Of a stretch of 64,000 bases of DNA, positions 37,249 to 44,471 are shown piece after piece. The stretch's first letter is position 1. Every line of letters begins with the position of its first letter. The notes beneath the pieces were generated by a model. The model was given only the letters and a program-made list of their open reading frames with translations. It did not search any database and had not been told where the DNA came from. Source of the stretch: Gemmiger gallinarum (GTDB taxonomy: Bacteria; Bacillota; Clostridia; Oscillospirales; Ruminococcaceae); assembly GCF_014982805.1 (NCBI RefSeq), contig NZ_JADCKC010000003.1:62001-126000 (forward strand). The letters run 5' to 3'. The position numbers were made by a program, and so were the translations under genes.

Positions 37249-38591
37249 GTGACTGCCTCCTGTCGCAAAAGAGCCGCCGCCTGCAGCACATCCATGCCCT
37301 CTGCCGTCAGCTGGTGCAGCTCGGGGGCGGCATCCGGCAATGCCTTGGGCATACAGTCGTCCAGGCTCAGCTGCTGTACCCCCACGCCGAAGGCCTTGGG
37401 GTCCAGCAATGCATTGGCGATCTCTGCCCGGGTGCCGTGTGCCCCCAGATATCCGTTGCAGGTGATAAAGTACTGTGCCCGCTTGAGCACTACCCCGATG
37501 CGCTTGAGCTCCGCCAGGCCCAGGTGCTGCATTCTTCTGGCTTTGATGATCCGCTGCGCGCTTTTGGGACCGATGCCCGGAACGCGGAGAAGTTCCTCCT
37601 TGGATGCGGTGTTGACTTCCACCGGGAAGCAAGCGGGATTGCGGAGCGCCCAGCAGCATTTGGGGTCCAGGTAAGGGTTAAAATTGGGTTCTTCCTCGCT
37701 GAGGAGTTCCGACGCAGAAAAATGATAGTAGCGAAGCAGCCAGTCCGCCTGATACAACCGGTGTTCCCGCAGAAGGGGCGGCCGGGTTGTGAGAGCCGGC
37801 AGGCGGGAGTCCTCCACCACAGGCAGATAGGCAGAGTAAAACACACGCTTGAGCGAGTATTTTTTATACAGTGCTTCTGTCAATCCGATGATATGACGGT
37901 CGGTTTCGGGGGATGCGCCAATGATCATCTGTGTACTCTGACCAGCAGGGGCAAAAGGCTTTGCCCCTCGATACACCTGCATTTCTCGCCGGCTTTGCCG
38001 GGATTCATCCGCAATCTGACGCATGGGGGCCAGCACTGCTGCTTTCTTTTTATCGGGTGCAAGACGCTGCAGGCTGACCTCACTGGGCAGTTCGATATTG
38101 ACCGACATGCGATCGGCCAGCAACCCCAGACGTCGTACCAGCAGAGGATCGGCTCCGGGGATCGCCTTGGCGTGAATATATCCATGGAAACGATATTCCT
38201 CCCGCAAAATGCGCAGAGCTTCGATCATTCGTTCCATCGTCAGGTCGGGGTTACCCATCACCGCACTGGACAGAAACAGGCCTTCAATGTAGTTGCGGCG
38301 GTAAAATCCGATGGTCAGCTCCGCCAGTTCCCGGGGGATAAATGTGGCACGGCGGATATCGTTGGATCGCCGGTTGACGCAGTAGCTGCAATCATAGCTG
38401 CAGCTGTTGGAATACAAAACTTTCAGCAGAGAGACGCAACGTCCGTCCGGTGTGAAGGCGTGGCAAATCCCCGGTGCTGCGCAACTTCCAATTTTGCCGT
38501 GCTGCCCCGGCCTGTCCACTCCACTGGAGGTACAGGCAACATCATACTTGGCGCTGTCTGCCAGGATTTCCAATTTTTCCGCCAAATCCAT
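37227..38591 (-). CDS. Putative DNA modification/repair radical SAM protein (TIGR03916-like)
   Basis: 454 residues. The radical SAM cluster motif is CSYDCSYC (Cys64, 68, 71), with four more Cys before it (20, 37, 43, 52). After the SAM barrel comes a helix-hairpin-helix (LLRVPGIGPKSAQRIIKAR, about residues 340-358), a DNA-binding motif. This order is that of the family linked with DUF4130 and uracil-DNA glycosylase-like domains, thought to act on DNA; the reaction is unknown. TCCTCC/GGAGGA precedes the start. It is coupled to the gene at 36376. Confidence 0.85.
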   Translation of the reverse strand: MDLAEKLEILADSAKYDVACTSSGVDRPGQHGKIGSCAAPGICHAFTPDGRCVSLLKVLYSNSCSYDCSYCVNRRSNDIRRATFIPRELAELTIGFYRRNYIEGLFLSSAVMGNPDLTMERMIEALRILREEYRFHGYIHAKAIPGADPLLVRRLGLLADRMSVNIELPSEVSLQRLAPDKKKAAVLAPMRQIADESRQSRREMQVYRGAKPFAPAGQSTQMIIGASPETDRHIIGLTEALYKKYSLKRVFYSAYLPVVEDSRLPALTTRPPLLREHRLYQADWLLRYYHFSASELLSEEEPNFNPYLDPKCCWALRNPACFPVEVNTASKEELLRVPGIGPKSAQRIIKARRMQHLGLAELKRIGVVLKRAQYFITCNGYLGAHGTRAEIANALLDPKAFGVGVQQLSLDDCMPKALPDAAPELHQLTAEGMDVLQAAALLRQEAVTCITRQM

Positions 38592-38930
38592 GTTAGGTTC
38601 CTCCCTCCCGTGCAGCGGTTTCCGCCATTTGGTCTGTTCTCCGCGGACGAATACCGTCAGTCAAACGGCAAAAATGGAGTCCGCTCTTATATATAGGAAT
38701 AATTATCAGTTAAAAAGGTGTCAAAAAGAAAGCCCGCCGAAACATCGGCATCCCGCGGGCTGTCTTAAGATACATGCTCCGGAGCCTCTAAACTGCTCTG
38801 TAGAGATTTTTCAGGCTATGGAGGGCAGATGATTGAGGAGTAGGTCAAATGTCCAAATTATGGGACAAAAGTATCTGTATACTGAATACAGACACGAAAA
38901 AGCAAGCCTCTTTCACAGAAGGACAGGCCT
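38592..38930. other. Gap between radical SAM gene and repressor
   Basis: 339 bases. It holds the repressor terminator (38719-38766) and the radical SAM promoter region; TTTAAC-17-TATAAG at about 38712-38684 on minus is a plausible promoter. I searched it by eye for the ACAAC...GTTGT operator of the neighbouring switch and found none. The rest is unassigned. Confidence 0.5.
38719..38766 (-). terminator. Terminator downstream of the S24 repressor
   Basis: On the minus strand, ACAGCCCGCGGG...GCGGGCTTTCTTTTT forms a 7-bp GC stem followed by a T-rich run. Confidence 0.7.
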
Positions 38931-39554
38931 TTACCACTTGGTTTTGGTCTCCACTACTTTGCCGGCTATGTACAGATGATCCAGGTCTTCTCCCTTGATG
39001 ACAAGATCCTCGTAATCGGGATTAAAGGGATGCAGCACAACCGCGTTACCCCGCCGGATATACTTTTTCAGTGTCCCTTCCCCGTCGGTTCCGTATACCA
39101 TGACACCGAGCTCACCGTTTTCCAAAGTAGACTGCCGATGCACCAGCGCCAGATCTCCGTCCGAAATGCGCGGTTCCATGCTGTCTCCTTTTACAACAAG
39201 GTAAAAATAACTGGACGGGTCCTTGACGCAGGCATACTCCGTGCCGTAATCCTCCTCGAAGGCAAGCGCCCCGTAGCCGGCGCGTACCGTACCTACCACG
39301 GGAATGGGGCTCTCACCGTAGGAGACAAAATGATCTCCCACCGGCTGCGTAAACTCCGGCTGCTGCAATCCCAGAAGCGCGTCGGCCGTTGTACCCAGAA
39401 TCTCCGCCAGTCGGGCAACGGTACCGGGGTCCGGTGTGGAACGCCCCGTTTCCCATTTTCCCACCGCCTGCTGGGTCACCCCCAAAAGACGGGAAAGTTC
39501 AGCCTGACTGAACTTTTTGCTCTTTCTTGCCTGTTTCAAACGCTCAGAAAACAT
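38931..39554 (-). CDS. Self-cleaving XRE-S24 repressor (LexA/cI-like)
   Basis: 207 residues. The N-terminal XRE helix-turn-helix (FSQAELSRLLGVTQQAVGKWE, here residues 15-35 in part) is joined to an S24 domain. The cleavage dipeptide is Ala92-Gly93 in VRAGYG, nucleophile Ser125 in KGDSMEP and general base Lys163 in TLKKY, so RecA-stimulated self-cleavage is possible. It is not a true LexA, whose DNA-binding domain is of the winged type. The start after GGGGGA is preferred to a TTG eight codons upstream. It is divergent from a small membrane protein across four operators. No phage gene is near. Confidence 0.88.
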   Translation of the reverse strand: MFSERLKQARKSKKFSQAELSRLLGVTQQAVGKWETGRSTPDPGTVARLAEILGTTADALLGLQQPEFTQPVGDHFVSYGESPIPVVGTVRAGYGALAFEEDYGTEYACVKDPSSYFYLVVKGDSMEPRISDGDLALVHRQSTLENGELGVMVYGTDGEGTLKKYIRRGNAVVLHPFNPDYEDLVIKGEDLDHLYIAGKVVETKTKW

Positions 39555-39610
39555 AAGGTCCCCCAATCTTCTCTGCAAAAGCAGAATGTCCCTGCTGTAT
39601 TTCTGTTTTC

Positions 39611-39639
39611 ATTATACAACCAAAGGTGGTGCATGTAAA
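39611..39639 (-). promoter_or_regulatory. Repressor promoter with operator O1 in the spacer
   Basis: On the minus strand, TTTACA (39639-39634), a 17-bp spacer and TATAAT (39616-39611). The spacer is almost filled by O1, ACAACCAAAGGTGGT (39616-39630), the weakest of four related repeats. This is expected for autoregulation. Confidence 0.8.
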
Positions 39640-39737
39640 GAGAATTTTAAAATTTCACCAACCAAAAGTTGTAAATAGGCTCTTGACAACAACTGTTAGT
39701 TGTTATATAGTGAATTCATCAAACAACCATATGTTGT
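39616..39737. repeat. Four-copy operator array ACAACYNNNRGTTGT
   Basis: Four 15-bp inverted repeats: O1 ACAACCAAAGGTGGT (39616-39630), O2 CCAACCAAAAGTTGT (39658-39672), O3 ACAACTGTTAGTTGT (39689-39703), O4 ACAACCATATGTTGT (39723-39737). Centres are 42, 31 and 34 bp apart, near whole helical turns for the first two. O3 and O4 have perfect five-base arms, O1 and O2 carry mismatches, so graded affinity is likely. The pattern differs from the Gram-positive LexA box (CGAAC...GTTCG). Confidence 0.85.
39683..39711 (+). promoter_or_regulatory. Promoter of the small membrane protein, operator O3 in the spacer
   Basis: TTGACA (39683-39688), a 17-bp spacer and TATAGT (39706-39711). O3 occupies 15 of the 17 spacer bases, and O4 begins about five bases after the expected start, so bound repressor should shut this strong promoter completely. 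Confidence 0.85.
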
Positions 39738-39798
39738 TTCAAGATGTTTGCGGTATTGTTTTTCCTGTCACATCGTTTTGCCAGAGGAGGCTACTACT

Positions 39799-40074
39799 AT
39801 GAATCTTACCAACATCAAACAAGCTGTCTGCAAATTCCTGTTTCTGGTGGAGGCCGCTGCTCTGTTTATTTTACTCTCCGCTGCAATCCAGGGCAGCATT
39901 GCTCTGCCTGCTGCAGTCGGATATGCCATTGCCTCTTTTGTGGGGGTCAACCTGCTCTCCTGCCTGATTCTTCCCACAGAGGAGATCCAGCCGTCTCCTC
40001 GCCGCACAGTAGCCCCTGCAGTAAGGCAGCCTGTCTCTCTGCGCGTAGTGCCGGGTGGACGCCACGCAGCATAA
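39799..40074 (+). CDS. Small two-helix membrane protein under repressor control
   Basis: 91 residues. Two hydrophobic segments (about residues 13-29 and 34-57) are followed by a Pro/Arg-rich basic tail (PSPRRTVAPAVRQPVSLRVV). AGAGGAGG eight bases before the ATG supports this start. I do not recognise the family. Its place, divergent from a self-cleaving repressor, is like that of yneA or sosA beside lexA, which encode damage-induced division inhibitors, though this protein has no LysM domain. A role in checkpoint or membrane stress is an inference; a toxin is another option. Confidence 0.75.
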   Translation: MNLTNIKQAVCKFLFLVEAAALFILLSAAIQGSIALPAAVGYAIASFVGVNLLSCLILPTEEIQPSPRRTVAPAVRQPVSLRVVPGGRHAA

Positions 40075-40486
40075 ACTTTGCCGATACTGCTCCTTGTATC
40101 AAAATAGCTGATACATGAATTCCATTCGTCAAACCGAAATCCATTGCCGGTTCACTGTTTGCGTTAGTCCATTCCTATCTACTCCACAGTTTCCTTCCGC
40201 CTTGTCTGCCTGCGCAAGCGAAATGAAAGAGTCTGGCAGATTTGGCTGCCTTTTCGGCCGAATTTTGTTGCTTCTTTTTTGTTTCTTCTGTGCATGGTCC
40301 GGATACATCCATATAACTGCACAATTCTCCTTGCAGCTGCCTCCCCCATCCAAGCAACCCCTGTTTTGTATTCCGGCATGCTGCAGGGGGTTTTGTGTTT
40401 TCTTGCCTCGTCGAGTGTGATATAGTAGAGATACAGAAAATTGTGATTACCTTACATCCCGGCAAAGCCAAGAAAGGAACCGTTGT
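40075..40486. other. Intergenic stretch with terminator, no gene seen
   Basis: 412 bases between the small membrane protein and cutC. It has a short inverted repeat GTATC...GATAC at 40096-40120 soon after the stop and a terminator-like hairpin at 40356-40402. T-rich segments at 40255-40300 carry no open frame with a ribosome site. Confidence 0.5.
40356..40402 (+). terminator. Terminator-like hairpin before cutC
   Basis: AACCCCTG...CAGGGGGTT with a 20-base loop, followed by TTTGTGTTTTC. It may end the transcript from the small membrane protein. Confidence 0.6.
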
Positions 40487-41260
40487 ATGAATCAAAATAG
40501 CTTTCGCCTGCTGGAAGTATGCGTGGACAGTTACGCTTCCGCCATGGCCGCGATCCGTGGCGGCGCCGATCGCCTGGAACTGTGCAGTGCACTGTCTGTG
40601 GGTGGCCTGACGCCCTGGACAGAGCTCCTTTCTCAGATTCGCGCTGTCAGCGAAATTCCCATTCGTTGCCTGATGCGCCCACGGCCCGGGGATTTTCTGT
40701 ACTCTTCTGAGGAGATTGCGCTGCTTTGCGCCCAGATCAGAGCACTGCATCGAGCCGGAGCCGACGGATTTGTCGTTGGTGCTCTGTGCCCCGACGGAAG
40801 CCTGGACGCACAGGCAACGCGACGTCTGTGTGACGCCGCCGACGGAGCCGGGCTGACATTGCACCGGGCGATTGATGTCAGTCGAGACCCGCTGCAAACC
40901 TATCGGGATGCGGCAGTTCTTGGCATCGATACGGTCCTTACCAGCGGTGCCGCAGCAAATTGCCTGGCCGGACGGCAAACTCTCGGCAGACTCCTTGCCC
41001 TGCGGGATGCGATAAGCGGCCCGGAAATCCTGATTGGTGCGGGTGTCAGTGTGACGGTTATCACCACGCTTCGCACAGAGCTCCCCTCGGCCCGGGCCTT
41101 TCATATGAGTGGCAAAACCGAGGTGGAAAGTGCCATGCTGTTTCGCCGGGAGGGTGTCCCCATGGGATTGCCCGGTCTGGACGAATGGCATCTGCAGTAC
41201 ACCAGCGAAGAGGCTGTCCGTGATGCCCGTCTGGCCCTGGACCGGGAGGCCGCGCCATGA
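40487..41260 (+). CDS. cutC: CutC family protein
   Basis: 257 residues, TIM-barrel CutC (PF03932). The N-terminal LEVCVDSYASAMAAIRGGADRLELCSAL, RPRPGDFLYS, and the conserved DGFVVGALCPDGSLD and LHRAIDVSRDP blocks are complete. It was first linked to copper tolerance, but a sugar- or phosphate-related enzyme role is also possible from the fold. AAAGGAAC precedes the ATG. It overlaps the next gene by four bases. Confidence 0.93.
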   Translation: MNQNSFRLLEVCVDSYASAMAAIRGGADRLELCSALSVGGLTPWTELLSQIRAVSEIPIRCLMRPRPGDFLYSSEEIALLCAQIRALHRAGADGFVVGALCPDGSLDAQATRRLCDAADGAGLTLHRAIDVSRDPLQTYRDAAVLGIDTVLTSGAAANCLAGRQTLGRLLALRDAISGPEILIGAGVSVTVITTLRTELPSARAFHMSGKTEVESAMLFRREGVPMGLPGLDEWHLQYTSEEAVRDARLALDREAAP

Positions 41261-41577
41261 AAACAGTGACCATCTACGGAAGTATGCGCTTTTCGGATGA
41301 AATGAAGCGCATTGCCTTTCTGCTGGAAAGCAGCTTCGGTTTTAACGTTTTGCAGTGTACCTACAACGAATCCGGCCTCGCGCTTACCCAACAGATGCTG
41401 CAGCGGCTGGAAAATGCACATCTGCGGAAAATCGACCTGAGTGACTTTGTCTATATTGTTGACGTTGATCACTACATCGGGGATTCCGTCCGTCTGGAGA
41501 TTGACTATGCCAGGGAAAAGTGTAAACCGGTTTTGTACCACAGCGACTTCCCGGACAATCTGAACAGTCTCTCCTGA
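41257..41577 (+). CDS. Small nucleoside deoxyribosyltransferase-like protein
   Basis: 106 residues, single Rossmann-like domain. It begins TIYGSMRFSDEM and ends with HLRKIDLSDFVYIVDVDHYIGDSVRLEIDYAREKCKPV read in pieces: RKID.SD, YIGDS, EI.YA...GKPV-like. These are hallmarks of nucleoside 2-deoxyribosyltransferase relatives and DUF4406-like proteins. Enzyme activity is unproven. ATGA overlap with cutC makes them one translational unit. Confidence 0.75.
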   Translation: MKTVTIYGSMRFSDEMKRIAFLLESSFGFNVLQCTYNESGLALTQQMLQRLENAHLRKIDLSDFVYIVDVDHYIGDSVRLEIDYAREKCKPVLYHSDFPDNLNSLS

Positions 41578-41700
41578 CCTGTCCATTTCGCCGGATACCG
41601 GATTGCCGGAGAACCCCTGTGCCGTGTGTTTTATTTCCGGCAGATCAAGGGGAATTCCTGATCTGCCCGGCATAAAATTTCAGCTTTCAAAATAATTTTT

Positions 41701-41738
41701 AGCAGCAGGAGTTTTCTCCTGCTGCCTTTTATTTTTTG
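41701..41738 (+). terminator. Terminator of the cutC operon
   Basis: AGCAGCAGGAG, loop TTTT, CTCCTGCTGC, then CTTTTATTTTTTG. Confidence 0.95.
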
Positions 41739-41743
41739 TTAGA

Positions 41744-41961
41744 TTTTCAACGATTCTGAAAAGTATCCCCCGTTGAAAAATGAACGTTTTTTTCATGTCA
41801 AAGCGTCATTTTTATCAATTTCATAGAGATATCCACCAGTACTTTTCGTACTTTTTTGTAATGTTGACCAATCTTTCGTAATATCCCTTTCTTTTTTGTT
41901 ACGAATGTGTTAATATTTGTTTAACAAAGTGTACGGGCTGCCGGGAACCAGAGCAGCCCGT
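41744..41961 (+). promoter_or_regulatory. Control region of the GlcNAc PTS gene
   Basis: The 429-base gap before the PTS gene holds several inverted repeats: TTTTCAACG/CGTTGAAAA (41744-41779), AGTAC-TTTTC-GTACT (41838-41852) and TTCGTAA/TTACGAA with a 17-base spacer (41875-41905). An extended -10, TGTTAATAT, is at 41908-41916. A leader hairpin ACGGGCTGC...GCAGCCCGT is at 41933-41961, just after the expected start. No RAT antiterminator sequence or perfect cre site is seen. The regulator is not encoded nearby. Confidence 0.55.
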
Positions 41962-42006
41962 CGGTTGTGTAAGCAAACGCGAGAGATTTTAGGAGGAATG
42001 CTTCTT

Positions 42007-43497
42007 ATGATGAAACAATTGCAGAAGCTCGGCAAAGCATTGATGCTTCCCGTAGCCGCGCTGCCGATCTGCGGCATCCTGATGGGCATCGGCTATGCGC
42101 TGTGCCCGTCCACCATGCAGGGCGGCGAAGTCACCGGTCTCATTGAAATGATCGGCTTTTTCCTGGTCAAGGCCGGCGGTGCCCTGATCGACAACATGCA
42201 CATTCTGTTCGCAGTCGGCGTTGCAGTCGGCCTGGCTGATGACCACGACGGTACCGCTTCTCTGGCCGGCATGGTCTCTTACCTGATGATCACCAAACTG
42301 CTCAACACCACTGTCGTCACCACTCTGATGCCCGCGGTCGCCAATGACGAGATCAAGACCCTCGCCTTCGGCAAGATCGAGAACGCTTTCATCGGCATCC
42401 TGGCCGGCATCATCGGTGCTGTCTGCTACAACAAATTCAAGGGCACCCAGCTGCCTGACGTTCTGGCATTCTTCAGCGGCAAGCGCTGCGTAGCCATTGT
42501 CACCGCTCTGGCTTCCATCATTGTCGCAGCAATTCTGCTGTTCGTCTGGCCTCTCATCTTCTCCGGTCTGGTCTGGCTGGGCGACGCCATCGTCAGCATG
42601 GGCGGCATCGGCGCCGGCATCTACGCCTTCCTGAACCGTCTGCTCATCCCCACCGGTCTGCATCACGCTCTGAACAACGTCTTCTGGTTTGATACCATCG
42701 GCCTGGGCGACCTGTCCAACTTCTGGGCCGGCAAGGTCACCGGTGACATCGGCACCATGGGCACCGAAATCAACTGGGATCTGGGCATGTACATGTCCGG
42801 CTTCTTCCCCTGCATGATGTTCGGTATTCCCGGCGCTGCTGCTGCTATGATCCTCAACGCCAAGCCCGAGCGCCGCAAGGTTGCCTTCGGTCTGGTCGGC
42901 TCCGCCGCCATCTGCGCTTTCGTCTGCGGCGTTACCGAGCCCTTTGAGTTCGCCTTCATGTTCCTGGCCTTCCCGCTGTACGTTGTCTACGCTCTGCTGT
43001 ACGGCATCTTCACCGTCGTCACCTACTACGTCGGCTTCCGCGCAGGCTTCAGCTTCTCCGCCGGTCTGACCGACCTGGTCTTCTCCGCTTCTCTGCCCGC
43101 TGCGAAGAATACCCTCCTCATCATTCCTCTGGGCCTCGCTGCTCTGGTCGTCTTCTTCGTCGTCTTCTACTTCGCCATCAAGGTCTTTGATCTGAAGACC
43201 CCCGGCCGTGAGGACGAGGACACCTCCGCTGAGGCTCCTGCCAAGCTGGCCAACAACAGCTTCACCGACATTGCTTCCGGTGTTCTGGCTGCTATCGGCG
43301 GCAAGGACAACGTCACCAACGTTGACTACTGCGCCACTCGTCTGCGCTTCGACGTGAAGGACAGCGACAAGGTCGATGATAAGGCCGTCAAGGCTGCCGG
43401 TGCTGCCGGTGTCATCAAGCCGGGCAAGAACGCTTGCCAGGTCGTCATCGGACCCAAGGTCCAGTTCGTCTACGATGAGCTGAAGAAGATGCTGTAA
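42007..43497 (+). CDS. nagE: PTS transporter subunit IICB, GlcNAc/glucose family
   Basis: 496 residues. The IIC membrane domain (residues 1 to about 400; MMKQLQKLGKALMLPVAALP, GLHHALNNVFWF, GVTEPFEFAFMF) is fused to a IIB domain with the phosphorylated Cys in DYCATRLRF. There is no IIA domain, so a separate IIA is needed. AGGAGGA nine bases before the first of two ATGs fixes the start. The next genes, nagB and nagA, point to N-acetylglucosamine uptake, though glucose is also possible. Confidence 0.88.
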   Translation: MMKQLQKLGKALMLPVAALPICGILMGIGYALCPSTMQGGEVTGLIEMIGFFLVKAGGALIDNMHILFAVGVAVGLADDHDGTASLAGMVSYLMITKLLNTTVVTTLMPAVANDEIKTLAFGKIENAFIGILAGIIGAVCYNKFKGTQLPDVLAFFSGKRCVAIVTALASIIVAAILLFVWPLIFSGLVWLGDAIVSMGGIGAGIYAFLNRLLIPTGLHHALNNVFWFDTIGLGDLSNFWAGKVTGDIGTMGTEINWDLGMYMSGFFPCMMFGIPGAAAAMILNAKPERRKVAFGLVGSAAICAFVCGVTEPFEFAFMFLAFPLYVVYALLYGIFTVVTYYVGFRAGFSFSAGLTDLVFSASLPAAKNTLLIIPLGLAALVVFFVVFYFAIKVFDLKTPGREDEDTSAEAPAKLANNSFTDIASGVLAAIGGKDNVTNVDYCATRLRFDVKDSDKVDDKAVKAAGAAGVIKPGKNACQVVIGPKVQFVYDELKKML

Positions 43498-43555
43498 AAG
43501 CTTCTTCCCTCCTTGCTTCCCAGCGGGAGTTCTGGTTCCTCCCGCATGTTTCCGC

Positions 43556-43597
43556 CTTGGGCGGGCGCTATCGCCTGCCCAGGGCGATTTTTTTAGC
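43556..43597 (+). terminator. Terminator after nagE
   Basis: TGGGCGGGCG, loop CTAT, CGCCTGCCCA (one G-U), then GGGCGATTTTTTT. The T-run is six bases from the stem. A TATAAT at 43644-43649 starts the nagBA transcript. Confidence 0.7.
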
Positions 43598-43714
43598 CGC
43601 CCTGTGAATTGCCCGCAGACACAGGCCGTTCACAAATATGTATTATAATAAAGTTACACACTCTTCCCTGTTCCGTTTTTCCGGACCCGCGTAAGAAAAA
43701 GGAGTTGCATTCGT

Positions 43715-44440
43715 ATGAAAATCATCCGTGCAAAAGATTACTATGACATGTCCCGCAAGGCTGCCAACATCATTTCCGCTCAGGTCATCATGAAGCCCAA
43801 CTGCGTGCTGGGTCTCGCCACCGGCGGCACCCCCGTGGGCACCTACAAACAGCTGATCGACTGGTACAACAAGGGTGATGTGGATTTCTCTGAAGTCACC
43901 ACCGTCAACCTGGACGAGTACCGCGGTCTCCCCCGCGAGAACGAGCAGAGCTACTGGAGCTTCATGCACGAGAACTTCTTTAACCATGTGAACATCGATC
44001 CCGCCCGCATCAATCTGCCCGACGGCACCAACATGGACGCCGAGGCCGAGTGCAAGCGCTACGACGAAGTTATCCACAATGTGGGCGGTATTGATCTGCA
44101 GCTGCTGGGCATTGGCCATGACGGTCACATCGGCTTCAACGAGCCGGGCTCTGCTTTTGAGCTGGGCACCCATTGCGTCGATCTGACCGACGAGACCATC
44201 GAGGCCAACAAGCGCTTCTTTGACAAGAAAGAGGATGTTCCCCGCCAGGCCTACACCATGGGTATCAAGACCATCATGCAGGCCCGCAAGGTGCTGATGG
44301 TCGCCAACGGCGTCGGCAAGGCGGAGATCATCAAGAAAGCCTTCTTCGGCCCGGTCACTCCTGAGGTTCCCGCTTCCATCCTGCAGATGCATCCCGACTT
44401 CATTCTGGTCGGTGACGCCGAGGCTCTGAGCCTGATCTGA
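43715..44440 (+). CDS. nagB: Glucosamine-6-phosphate deaminase
   Basis: 241 residues. It turns glucosamine-6-P into fructose-6-P and ammonia. GLATGGTPVGTYKQL (phosphate loop), NLDEYRGL (catalytic Asp), and GIGHDGHIGFNEPG with the active-site His are all there. AAAAAGGAG is upstream. It lies 31 bases before nagA and completes the GlcNAc route after the PTS. Confidence 0.97.
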   Translation: MKIIRAKDYYDMSRKAANIISAQVIMKPNCVLGLATGGTPVGTYKQLIDWYNKGDVDFSEVTTVNLDEYRGLPRENEQSYWSFMHENFFNHVNIDPARINLPDGTNMDAEAECKRYDEVIHNVGGIDLQLLGIGHDGHIGFNEPGSAFELGTHCVDLTDETIEANKRFFDKKEDVPRQAYTMGIKTIMQARKVLMVANGVGKAEIIKKAFFGPVTPEVPASILQMHPDFILVGDAEALSLI

Positions 44441-44471
44441 GCGCTTTGCCCTTGAAAAGAGGAAATTTGCC

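Noticed and set aside
38931-39554. The genuine lexA gene
   Set aside because: The DNA-binding domain is XRE-type and the operators are not of the CGAAC...GTTCG kind.
38931-40074. Prophage immunity region
   Set aside because: The repressor looks cI-like, but there is no integrase, Cro-like gene, structural gene or attachment repeat in the surroundings.
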